From Catellatospora bangladeshensis (lineage in GTDB: Bacteria > Actinomycetota > Actinomycetes > Mycobacteriales > Micromonosporaceae): 64,000 nt of DNA. Below the pieces are notes generated by a model. The model saw only the letters and a list, made by a program, of their open reading frames with translations. It was not told where the DNA came from and made no database searches. Below, piece by piece: positions 26,223 through 33,792 of the stretch. Made by a program: the position numbers and the translations under genes. The number at the start of each line of letters is the position of its first letter. The first letter of the stretch is position 1. The stretch spans positions 1-64,000 of the forward strand of contig NZ_BONF01000033.1 of assembly GCF_016862575.1 (NCBI RefSeq), written 5' to 3'.

Positions 26223-26308
26223 CCCCAGCCATCACGACCAACCTCGCCCCCTCCTCCTCGGCGCCAACAGGACCGAGCCCTCACGGGACCGGAGGCGACG
26301 CCCGAAGG

Positions 26309-27127
26309 TCAGCGCGGCGGGACCACTCCGACCGCGATCAGACACCCGGTCGGCAACGCCAACCGCCCGTCGGCAGTCCGGTGACCAGCGGTGAGCCGCT
26401 CGTAATGCCCCCGCGCCTCGGCCACCCCCGCCGGCGGCAACGTGGCCAGCACCTTCCCCAGCGACCCCATCCCGCTCGCCGGCGCCGCCCACCAGTCCTC
26501 CGGATCGGCATGGTGCGTCCACACCACCTCCTGGCAGGACAACTCGACCAGCCCGGCCCGCTCCAGCAATCCCCGCAGCCCGTCCGGCGTACGCGAGAAG
26601 TTGACCTCCGCCGCGACCCGCGGCAACGGCGGCTGCGGTGTGGGCAAAGCGAGCGCCTCGGTCACATCCCCCCACAGGCGCTGCAGCATCGGCAGCGGAT
26701 ACGGCCACACCGTGAACGCGATCCGCCCACCCACCCGGGTGACCCGGCGCAGCTCGCCCAGCGCCGCCACCGGATCCCCCACGTGGTTGAGCACGAAGTT
26801 CGCGGTGACCACGTCGAACGCCTCGTCCTCCAGATCGAGCCGGGGCAGCACCCCGTGCCGCACGTCGGCCGCGGGCGCGTTGCGCCGGGCCGCGTCGAGC
26901 ATGCTCTCCTCGGGGTCGACGGCGGTGACGGCCGCGCCGCGAGCGCACGCCAGCGCTGCGACCGTGCCCGGCCCGGTGCCCACGTCGAGCACCTTGTCCC
27001 CGGCCCCGACCCCGGCCGCGTCCAGCAGCGCCGGTGCCGGATACGCGCACATCAGCGCGAAGCTGCGCTCGTACGTGGCAGCACGCCCCTGCCACGCCCG
27101 CCGCTCGTACTCGTCGAACTCCGTCAT
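26309..27127 (-). CDS. Class I SAM-dependent methyltransferase
   Basis: A 272-aa methyltransferase of the UbiE/Methyltransf_11 type. The SAM-binding motifs are VLDVGTGPGTVAALA (motif I), AVDPEESML (acidic residue binding the ribose), VLPRLDLEDEAFDVVTANF (motifs II/III) and RVTRVGGRIAFTVWP (post-motif). The C-terminal 100 residues form the substrate cap with aromatic segments (VVWTHHADPEDWWAAP). The substrate is unknown; small molecules are likely. The ATG at 27127 directly follows GGGGGTGAGG. It lies 39 nt from the end of the sigma-partner gene on the same strand, so it may be read from that operon. Confidence 0.85.
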   Translation of the reverse strand: MTEFDEYERRAWQGRAATYERSFALMCAYPAPALLDAAGVGAGDKVLDVGTGPGTVAALACARGAAVTAVDPEESMLDAARRNAPAADVRHGVLPRLDLEDEAFDVVTANFVLNHVGDPVAALGELRRVTRVGGRIAFTVWPYPLPMLQRLWGDVTEALALPTPQPPLPRVAAEVNFSRTPDGLRGLLERAGLVELSCQEVVWTHHADPEDWWAAPASGMGSLGKVLATLPPAGVAEARGHYERLTAGHRTADGRLALPTGCLIAVGVVPPR

Positions 27128-27166
27128 CCTCACCCCCGAGATCAGGGGGTGAGGATACTCGCCTGA

Positions 27167-28231
27167 TCAGGACCGCCCGGGCGTCTCCTTACCGGCCACC
27201 AGCCGCACCGCCCAGGCCCCGGTGAAGTGCTGCGGCGTGACGGTCAGTGTGACGACGGTCCCGGCGGGCGGCCGGACGAACCCCGGGATCGGCGGGAGTG
27301 GCTGGTAGTCGGCGGTGTCCCAGTCCCGCACGATGTGACCGCCCTCGTAGCTCCACCAGCTCGCGGTGTCGAAGTCGGAGCCGTCGGCGGCGAACGTGAG
27401 AACGCCGGGCGTCTGCGCGGCCATGACCAGGGAGTAGTGGTCCTGCCACAGCAGGGTTATGCGCTGCGGCCGCGACGGGTCTGCCGGGTCGCTGTGCACC
27501 TCCACCGCTTCGCTGATCGGGGCGTAGGTGATCCCCTCGTTGACGATGACCTCCCGGAGATCGAGCGGCTTGAGCCGCTCGGGGCGAGACGGCAGCGGGT
27601 AGTCGGCGAAGGGCACGGGCTCCGCGACCGCCATTCCGAGCACGGCGTCGGCGGGAAGCGGCCCGGTCCGCCACTCGCCGGCCGTGGAGTCGTAGTCGCC
27701 GTACCCGGTCGCGGTCATGGTGAACACGATCGGCTCGCCCCGGGCGGCGCGGGCCCGTGCCTGCTCGTCAAGGGCACTGGTCCATCCGCCGCCGCAGGAG
27801 CCGCCGAGACGCGGTCCGCCGTTTACCTTGATGTCGACCTCGATGGTGCCGCCGTTCAGTGCAGTCCAGCACTTCTCGATGACGGTGTACGTCGTGACGG
27901 TGGGCGCGGGCAGCCAGGTGAGGGTCAGCGTCGTCACCCCAGGCGCGGTGCGCTCGGCGGCGACGACTTTGGTGCCGAAGTTGTACTTGGGGAAACCCTT
28001 GACCGTCGGGGGTATCCGGGTGACGGCTGGCTCGGGCGCGGCGCGGAGGCCGGGCGCGACGGTGTATCCCACGACTACCAAGGCGATCAACGCGGCGAGT
28101 GCCCCGGCGGCGGTTGTCCTGCGGCGGCGCCGTACGGCGATCCGCCCCTGCACCTGGTCGAGCCGCAAATGCTGGGACACCTCCGGTGGGGTGGTGGAGC
28201 GGTCGTCCAGCAGGTCCTTCAGGTCGATCAT
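27167..28231 (-). CDS. Membrane-anchored partner of a SigE-family sigma factor (putative anti-sigma)
   Basis: A 354-aa protein that matches, without the sigma part, the second half of the fused proteins at 692-3715. Residues 1-37 are a short cytoplasmic tail (HLRLDQVQGRIAVRRRRR), residues 39-58 one membrane helix (AAGALAALIALVVVGYTVA), and the rest an exported domain with two cysteines about 24 residues apart around DIKVNGGPRL and the late segment VTPQHFTGAWAVRL. The ATG overlaps the sigma stop in ATGA. Gene order sigma then membrane partner is the usual order for ECF sigma/anti-sigma pairs. No zinc-binding HxxxCxxC anti-sigma motif is visible, so the inhibitory role is inferred. Confidence 0.78.
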   Translation of the reverse strand: MIDLKDLLDDRSTTPPEVSQHLRLDQVQGRIAVRRRRRTTAAGALAALIALVVVGYTVAPGLRAAPEPAVTRIPPTVKGFPKYNFGTKVVAAERTAPGVTTLTLTWLPAPTVTTYTVIEKCWTALNGGTIEVDIKVNGGPRLGGSCGGGWTSALDEQARARAARGEPIVFTMTATGYGDYDSTAGEWRTGPLPADAVLGMAVAEPVPFADYPLPSRPERLKPLDLREVIVNEGITYAPISEAVEVHSDPADPSRPQRITLLWQDHYSLVMAAQTPGVLTFAADGSDFDTASWWSYEGGHIVRDWDTADYQPLPPIPGFVRPPAGTVVTLTVTPQHFTGAWAVRLVAGKETPGRS

Positions 28232-28722
28232 CGGAGGGCCCCCTCGAGCGTGAGCGACTCGTCCAGCCGCAGGCGGGCCAGCGCCTTGGCGGCCTGGCTC
28301 TTCACGGTGCCGACGGACACCCCCATGGCCTCGGCGATCTGCGTCTCGCTGAGGTCCTCGAAATAGCGCAGCACCAGCACGGCCCGCTGGCGGCGCGGCA
28401 GCCGACCCAGGGCCCGCCACACCTCGTCACGCGCGTCGACGTCTAGGTGCGGTTCACTGCCCGCCGGTTCGGGCAGCCGCTCGGCGGGCTGCTCGCCGCG
28501 CCAGCGCCGCCGCCACCAGGTGGCGTACGTGTTGACGAGGATGCGGCGCACGTACGGCTCGGGGTCGGCCTCGATGCGCCGCCAGGCGCTCCATGCCTTG
28601 ACCAGGCTGGTCTGCAGCAGGTCCTCGGCCTGCCCCCAGTCGTGGGTGAGCAGGTAGGCGGTGCGGAGCAGCCGTGACGAGCGGGTCGTCACGAACTCCG
28701 CGAAGGTGTCGGCGTGCGCCAC
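28228..28722 (-). CDS. SigE-family ECF sigma factor (unfused)
   Basis: A 164-aa free sigma factor. Region 2 is AEDLLQTSLVKAWSAWRRIE followed by DPEPYVRRILVNTYATWWRR. Region 4 is RRQRAVLVLRYFEDLSETQ followed by MGVSVGTVKSQAAKALARLR. This is the normal length of the family, ending where the fused paralogues go on into their membrane linker. It guides RNA polymerase to a specific promoter set, and is probably held inactive by the product of the overlapping downstream gene. The upstream 107 nt to the RibD-like gene should contain its promoter, which in such operons is often autoregulated; I did not identify a matching motif. Confidence 0.92.
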   Translation of the reverse strand: MAHADTFAEFVTTRSSRLLRTAYLLTHDWGQAEDLLQTSLVKAWSAWRRIEADPEPYVRRILVNTYATWWRRRWRGEQPAERLPEPAGSEPHLDVDARDEVWRALGRLPRRQRAVLVLRYFEDLSETQIAEAMGVSVGTVKSQAAKALARLRLDESLTLEGALR

Positions 28723-28829
28723 CAGTCCTCCCGGGATGTCGGTCCCCGGTACTACAAGTCGGCGGACGCTGCGGGTTGCCCGCGCTCACGGACCGCGTGA
28801 CGCTACCTGCTCTGCGAGGTAAGACCAGC

Positions 28830-29645
28830 TCAGGGGGTGGTGCCGGGATCGTGGCCGGGCGCCGCGGCGTCGTGTTCCGCGTCACGCCGCACGTGCCGTG
28901 TCAGCAGCAGGCCCTCGCCCGCGGCGAGCACGTGCACGGTGCGCATGGGCCGCGGCGGGTGCGGCGCGCCCGCCGTGATGCGGCCCGAGCCCGCCCCGGC
29001 CAGCAGCGGCGACACGGTCAGGCACAGCTCGTCGATCAGGTCGGCCGCCCCGAGTGCCCCGAGCAGCAGCGGCCCGCCCTCGCACAGCACCTGCGACAGG
29101 CCCTGCCCGTGCAGCAGCCGCAGCCCGCCCGCCAGGTCGGGCAGGTCGGCCACGTCGGCGACCGGGGCCAGCGCCCGCCGGGCCGCCGCGGGCGCGGCGG
29201 GCCCGGCCAGGATCAGCGGCCGCACCGGGGCCTGGGCCAGCGCGGGCGCGGCCGGGTCGAGCCGCAGCGTCCCCGACACCACCACCAGCCGTGGGTACGC
29301 GACCAGCCCGTGCTCCTGCCGCCAGGCCCGCCGAGCGGCGTCCAGGGTGAGCGGCCGGTAGCCCTCGTCCCGCAGCGTGCCCGCGCCGACGAGCACCGCG
29401 TCGCACAGCATGCGCAGCAGCCGGAACACCCGCTTGTCGTCGGCCCCGGACAGCCCGGCCGACAGGCCGTCGACGGCCACCGCCCCGTCCAGGCTGGACA
29501 CGAAGTTGGCCCGCAGCCACGGCCGGTCCCTGCGGGGATAGAGCCGCACCAGATCGTCGTCGCTCAGCCCGGCCAGCTCACGCACCAGCGGACGTGAGCC
29601 GGTCCCGCCGCGCACGGCGTCGCCGGTGGGGGAGGTCGGGCTCAC
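28830..29645 (-). CDS. RibD C-terminal/DHFR-fold pyrimidine reductase family protein
   Basis: A 271-aa reductase of the riboflavin-biosynthesis RibD C-terminal family. It shows LRANFVSSLDGAVAVDG, ADDKRVFRLLRMLCDAVLVG, AGTLRDEGY, and the glycine-rich LCEGGPLLLGALGAADLIDE, which together form the NADPH-binding DHFR fold. The deaminase domain is absent, so it may reduce a pyrimidine or another heterocycle; the true riboflavin reductase could be elsewhere. The start is the GTG at 29645, which overlaps the TGA of the upstream 39-residue Cys-rich gene in GTGA, indicating translational coupling. Confidence 0.85.
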   Translation of the reverse strand: MSPTSPTGDAVRGGTGSRPLVRELAGLSDDDLVRLYPRRDRPWLRANFVSSLDGAVAVDGLSAGLSGADDKRVFRLLRMLCDAVLVGAGTLRDEGYRPLTLDAARRAWRQEHGLVAYPRLVVVSGTLRLDPAAPALAQAPVRPLILAGPAAPAAARRALAPVADVADLPDLAGGLRLLHGQGLSQVLCEGGPLLLGALGAADLIDELCLTVSPLLAGAGSGRITAGAPHPPRPMRTVHVLAAGEGLLLTRHVRRDAEHDAAAPGHDPGTTP

Positions 29646-29761
29646 TCGCCGGCCGCGCCCGTGGCGGGCGGCGTGGGCTGTGGCGGGCGGTGCTGGCAGT
29701 CGCACCAGCTGCGCCCCCGGCACTCGGTGTGCCGCTGCTCCCGGCAGGCCTGGCAGATCAC
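29642..29761 (-). CDS. 39-residue Cys-rich small protein
   Basis: A tiny gene between the giant regulator and the RibD-like gene. The product starts MICQACREQRHTECRGRSWC and continues DCQHRPP, then a Pro/Ala tail. Cysteines at 3, 6, 14, 20 and 22 and histidines at 11 and 24 fit a small zinc knuckle or ribbon. It begins 4 nt after the regulator stop and its TGA overlaps the GTG of the reductase, so all three are probably translated from one message. The dense Cys/His pattern in a frame set exactly between two overlaps is strong evidence that it is real. Function unknown; metal delivery or protein contact with the reductase is a guess. Confidence 0.75.
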   Translation of the reverse strand: MICQACREQRHTECRGRSWCDCQHRPPQPTPPATGAAGE

Positions 29762-29765
29762 GGCC

Positions 29766-32700
29766 TCACTCTATCGGGGCGGGCAGCGGGCCGGGGGCGG
29801 ACTGGAGGGCCAGCCCGGCGGCGCGATGCGCGGCGGCGGCCTCGTCCTCGCCGCGTCGGCGGTGGGTCTCGGCGAGCAGCAGGCGGGTGCGGGCGGCGCC
29901 GGGCCGGTGCCCGGTCTCCTCGTGCGCCGCGAGCGCCTGCCCGCCGGTGTCGAGTGCGCCCGCGGTGTCCCCGGCGGCCAGCGCGTACGCGGCGAGCTGG
30001 TGCAGCGCCCGGCCCTCCAGCAGCCGGTAGCCGGCCTGCCGGGACTCGGACGCGGCCCGCTGGGCGTAGCCCAGCCCCACCGCGTCCGGACGCAGCAGGT
30101 CGGCGAGGGCCAGCAGCGCCTCGACCGCGGCGTAACGCTGCCCGGTCTGGTCGGCGAGCCGCAGCGCGTGGCCGAGGTCCTCGCGCGCCCGGCCGGGGTC
30201 GCCGAGCGCGGCATGCACGGTCCCGCGCGCCTCGTACGCCCGCAGCCGCAGGCGCTGGTGGGCGAGTTCCTCGCTGAGCGCCGCGGCGGTGTCGGCCAGC
30301 GTCAGCGCGCTGCCCGCGCGCCCCGTGTCGCGGTGCACCGCGGCGAGCCCGGCGAGCAGGTCGGCCTCGGCGATGCGGTCGCCGACCGCCCGGCTCGCCG
30401 CCAGCGCCGCGTCCAGTTCCGTCTCGGCCTCGGTCTGCCGGCCGAGCAGGTGCAGCGCCTGCCCCAGCGAGTTGCGGGCGAACACCTCCCCGGCCGCGGA
30501 CCCCAGCTCCCGGTAGAGCGGCAGCGCGGCGCGGTACATCGGCACCGCCTGCTCGGGGCGGCCGAGTTCCATGTGGATGCCGCCGAGCCGGACCAGGTTC
30601 ACCGCCTGCCCGCCCAGGTCACCGGCCTGCTGGTTGAGGGCGAGGGCCTGCTCGTAGTAACCGGCGGCGGCCTGCTGCGCGCCGGACACGTGGTGGGCCG
30701 CGCCGAGGTTGCCGACGGCGGCGGCCTGCCCAGCGGTCCAGCCCGCCGCCGCGCTGCACGCCGCCGACCGCTCGTACAGCGGCACGGCCTGGTCGGGGTG
30801 GCCCCGGAAGGTCGCCGCGGCGGCGAGGCCGAGCAGGCTCGCGGCCTGCGCGCGGGGGTGGTCCGCGGTCTCGGCGGCGGCCAGCGCGGTCCGGCCGACC
30901 TGCTCCCAGTCGGCCAGGTGCATGCGCATCTGGAAGTAGCCGCGCAGGCCGTCGGCCAGGCGCCAGGCCGCACCGGGCGAGCCGTGCCCGGCGGCCTGGC
31001 CGATGGCGGCGACGAGCTGTGGGCGCTGGCCGTCCAGCCAGGCCAGCGCCGCGGCGGAGTCGGGCAGGTCCACGTGGGAGTCCGGCGCGGGGCAGGCGCA
31101 GCCCGCCCGGTCGGCCGCGGGCAGGCGCAGGATGTGCGGGTAGAGGCGCGCGGCGGCGGCGTCGACGGTGCAGGTCAGATGGCTGAGCAGCCGGTGCACG
31201 GCGGCCTGCCGCTCCGTGGCGGGCTCCTCGGCGGCGGCCCGCTCGGCGGCGTAGAGGCGCAGCAGGTCGTGGAAGGTGTAGCCGCCGGGGGCGGGCTGCT
31301 CCACCAGGTGCGCGGCGGTGAGCTGGTCGAGCAGCGGACCGGCCGCGGCGCGGGGCAGCCCGGCCAGCGCGGCGGCGGCGTGCCGGGTGAAGCCCGGGCC
31401 GGGCGCGAGGCTGAGCAGCCGGAACAGCCGCCGTCCGGGCTCGGGCAGCCGGTCGTAGGAGCGGGTGAACGCGGCTCGTACCGCGCCCTGCTCGTCGCCG
31501 GACAGCCCGAGCCGGTCCAGCGCACCGGCGGCGACCGCGTCGGCGTACTCGCCGAGCCGGTCGTGCTCGTGCAGGCCCGCGGCGGCGATGCGCAGGGCCA
31601 GCGGCAGATGGGCGCAGAGCTGGGCGAGGCGCGCCGCGGCGGCCCGCTCGGCGGTGACCCGGCCCGCGCCGATCGTGTCGCGCAGCAGGGACAGCGACTC
31701 GGCGGCGCTGAGCGGGCGCAGCGGCAGCCGCCGGGCGCCCTCCCGCGCGACCAGGCCGTCGAGCCGGTGCCGGCTGGTCACCAGGGTCAGGCAGCCGCGC
31801 CCGGCGGGCAGCAGCGGGCGCACCTGGTCGGCGTCCAGCGCGTCGTCGAGCACCACCAGGTGGCGGCTCTCCGCGGTGGCGCTGCGGTACAGGCCCGCCG
31901 CCTGCTCCTCGTCGGCGGGGATCTGGGCCGGGGCCACCCCGAGCGCGGTGAGCAGCTGGCCGAGCGCGTCGGCGGGGCGCAGCGCGGTGCCGGGGGAGTG
32001 CCCGCGCAGGTTGACGAAGAGCTGGCCGTCGGGGAAGCGGGCCCGGCCGCGGTGCGCCCAGTGCACGGCCAGCGCGGTCTTGCCGACCCCGGCCATGCCG
32101 ACGACGACCGCGACGGCGGGCGCGGCCGGGTCCGCGCCGCGCTCGGCCAGCAGCTCGTCGAGCGCGGCGAGCTGGTCGTGGCGGCCGGTGAACGCCGACG
32201 TGCCGAGCGGGAGCTGCGCGGGCCGGGCCGGGGTCGCGGCCGGCATGGGCGCGGCGGCGGGGCGTGCGTCCTCCTCCCGGCGCAGCACCCGCAGGAACAC
32301 CTCCTGCACGGCCGCGCCGGGGGCCACGCCCAGCTCGTCGGACAGCCGCGCCCGCAGCTCGTCGTAGCGGGCCAGCGCCCCGGCCTGGTCACCGGCGGCG
32401 GCCAGCGCCGAGATCAGCAGCGCGTGCAGCGCCTCGTGCAGCGGGTGTTCCCGGGCCAGCGCGGCGAGCTGCCCGGTCACCGCGTCCGGGCGGCCCGCGC
32501 GCAGCGCCAGCTCGGCCCAGCCGAGCGCGGCGGACAGGCGCCGGGCGTCGAGCGCCACCACGGCGGGCAGGTGCGCGAGGTGGCCGCGTACGTCGGCCGC
32601 GTACGGCCCGCGCCAGCAGGCCAGCGCCCGCTCGTACGCCCGCAGCGCGGGCTCGTCGGCACCCTGCCGGGCGGCGTCGACGGCCTCGCCGTGGCTCTGC

Positions 32701-33251
32701 TCGAACCGGGCCACGTCGGTCTCCACCAGCTCCGGGTCGAGCAGGTAACCGCCCGCCTGGCGGCGCAGCCCGGCGCCGCCGAGCGCCTCGCGCAGCCGGC
32801 CGACGTACCCGTGGACGAGGTTGCGGCTGGTGCGGGGCGGCTCGCCGCTCCACAGCACGTCGGTGATCTCGTCGACGGAGACGGCGTCGCCGGGGCGCAG
32901 CGCGAGCAGCGCCAGCAGCAGCCGCTGCGGGACCGGCCCCAGCACGGCGACGGTCTCGCCGACGGCCACCCGGACCGGCCCGAGCACGGCCACCAGCGGC
33001 GCGGCGGGCCTGCCGGGAGCGGCGCAGAGGCGGGCCAGGCTCTGTGCGTGCTCGTCGGCGGTGAGGGCCAGCGCGGCGGAGATCCGGTGCAGCACGTCGG
33101 GGCGGTAGCGGCGTACGGTGCCGCGTTCGAGGTCACGCACGGTGCGCACGGCGACGCCGGCCTTGGCGGCCAGGGCGTCCTGGGTGAGCTCGGCGCGCCG
33201 GCGGAACCCGGCGAGCAGCTGCGCCGGGGTGCGGGCAGGGTGAAGCGCCAT
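29766..33251 (-). CDS. XRE-SARP-BTAD-NB-ARC-TPR transcriptional regulator, 1161 aa
   Basis: A large AfsR-like STAND regulator. Residues 10-65 are an XRE helix-turn-helix (RRRAELTQDALAAKAGVAVR). Residues 80-175 are an OmpR/SARP-type winged helix (PQRLLLALLALRPGDAVSVD, then LWSGEPPRTSRNLVHGYVG) and 180-320 the bacterial transcriptional activation domain. The NB-ARC ATPase has Walker A GMAGVGKTAL near residue 388 and Walker B LVVLDDALD. From about 700 onward TPR repeats run to the end. Such proteins sense a ligand through the TPRs, oligomerise with ATP and activate secondary-metabolism or peptide genes. AAGGAG lies 9 nt before the ATG at 33251, preferred to the ATG at 33260. The secreted-peptide gene at 33512 is divergent. 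Confidence 0.9.
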   Translation of the reverse strand: MALHPARTPAQLLAGFRRRAELTQDALAAKAGVAVRTVRDLERGTVRRYRPDVLHRISAALALTADEHAQSLARLCAAPGRPAAPLVAVLGPVRVAVGETVAVLGPVPQRLLLALLALRPGDAVSVDEITDVLWSGEPPRTSRNLVHGYVGRLREALGGAGLRRQAGGYLLDPELVETDVARFEQSHGEAVDAARQGADEPALRAYERALACWRGPYAADVRGHLAHLPAVVALDARRLSAALGWAELALRAGRPDAVTGQLAALAREHPLHEALHALLISALAAAGDQAGALARYDELRARLSDELGVAPGAAVQEVFLRVLRREEDARPAAAPMPAATPARPAQLPLGTSAFTGRHDQLAALDELLAERGADPAAPAVAVVVGMAGVGKTALAVHWAHRGRARFPDGQLFVNLRGHSPGTALRPADALGQLLTALGVAPAQIPADEEQAAGLYRSATAESRHLVVLDDALDADQVRPLLPAGRGCLTLVTSRHRLDGLVAREGARRLPLRPLSAAESLSLLRDTIGAGRVTAERAAAARLAQLCAHLPLALRIAAAGLHEHDRLGEYADAVAAGALDRLGLSGDEQGAVRAAFTRSYDRLPEPGRRLFRLLSLAPGPGFTRHAAAALAGLPRAAAGPLLDQLTAAHLVEQPAPGGYTFHDLLRLYAAERAAAEEPATERQAAVHRLLSHLTCTVDAAAARLYPHILRLPAADRAGCACPAPDSHVDLPDSAAALAWLDGQRPQLVAAIGQAAGHGSPGAAWRLADGLRGYFQMRMHLADWEQVGRTALAAAETADHPRAQAASLLGLAAAATFRGHPDQAVPLYERSAACSAAAGWTAGQAAAVGNLGAAHHVSGAQQAAAGYYEQALALNQQAGDLGGQAVNLVRLGGIHMELGRPEQAVPMYRAALPLYRELGSAAGEVFARNSLGQALHLLGRQTEAETELDAALAASRAVGDRIAEADLLAGLAAVHRDTGRAGSALTLADTAAALSEELAHQRLRLRAYEARGTVHAALGDPGRAREDLGHALRLADQTGQRYAAVEALLALADLLRPDAVGLGYAQRAASESRQAGYRLLEGRALHQLAAYALAAGDTAGALDTGGQALAAHEETGHRPGAARTRLLLAETHRRRGEDEAAAAHRAAGLALQSAPGPLPAPIE

Positions 33252-33511
33252 ACCGGACATCTCCTTGCGGGGGACCGAGGTGTGTCGATCCCATGCATCA
33301 CCCGCCGTCGATTATGCCGGTGTTGCCGGTCGTGCTGGAAGCGGGCCGCCCGGCCCGGTCCGGGTGGGAGGCGTGAGCAGGCCGGACCGCCCGGAGCGAG
33401 CAAGCGGCGGCGGGCGCCGCACCGTCCAGGAACGACCCATGGCGGGCCCAGCGGCGCTGCCTAGTTTCGACAGCGCAGGCCGCCGCGGGGGCGGCCGCGA
33501 GAGGAGAGGTC
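33252..33511. other. Divergent promoter region of the giant regulator and the secreted peptide
   Basis: 260 nt without a gene. It must carry promoters for both neighbours. I see no obvious SARP-type direct heptamer repeats or perfect dyad, only GC-rich sequence and a good GAGAGGAGAGG ribosome site just before 33512. Confidence 0.5.
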
Positions 33512-33736
33512 ATGCGGAAGAAGCTCGCCCGGGTCGCCGCCGTCGGCGCCCTGGCCGCCGCGATGGTCGGGGGCACCGCGACGGTGGCGCAGGCCGCCAG
33601 CTGGCGCGTCTACGCCGTCTACAGCCAGAGCCTGTCGTGCGTCTACGGCGGCGCCTACTACAGCCAGGCGCTGGGCTGGGACGACTACGACTGCAAGCCC
33701 GCGCCGGGCGGCTACGCCCTGTGGTACCTGAACTGA
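33512..33736 (+). CDS. Small secreted peptide, 74 aa precursor
   Basis: The precursor has a classic signal peptide (MRKKLARVAAVGALAAAMVG through VAQA) with cleavage expected after residue 28. The mature part of about 46 residues is aromatic, with eight tyrosines and two cysteines (43 and 61) that could form one disulfide: it contains WRVYAVYSQSLSC and ends PGGYALWYLN. GAGAGGAGAGG precedes the ATG. It lacks known bacteriocin or lanthipeptide leaders and has no modification genes beside it. The divergent STAND regulator is the only candidate partner. It may be a structural, signalling or toxin-like peptide. Confidence 0.75.
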   Translation: MRKKLARVAAVGALAAAMVGGTATVAQAASWRVYAVYSQSLSCVYGGAYYSQALGWDDYDCKPAPGGYALWYLN

Positions 33737-33792
33737 CGCCCGCCCGCTGAGACGGGGGACTCCGTGCGGCCGGCCGCGCCGGTCGCACGGAG

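Larger units (their letters stand above)
25801..26308. other. 508-nt intergenic region holding three hairpin repeats
   Basis: No convincing gene. The region between the divergently placed HerA-like start and the methyltransferase 3' end contains three family-A hairpin repeats (listed separately) spaced about 120 nt apart, and ordinary high-GC sequence. The promoter of the HerA-SbcDC-NurA run must lie here. Confidence 0.7.
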
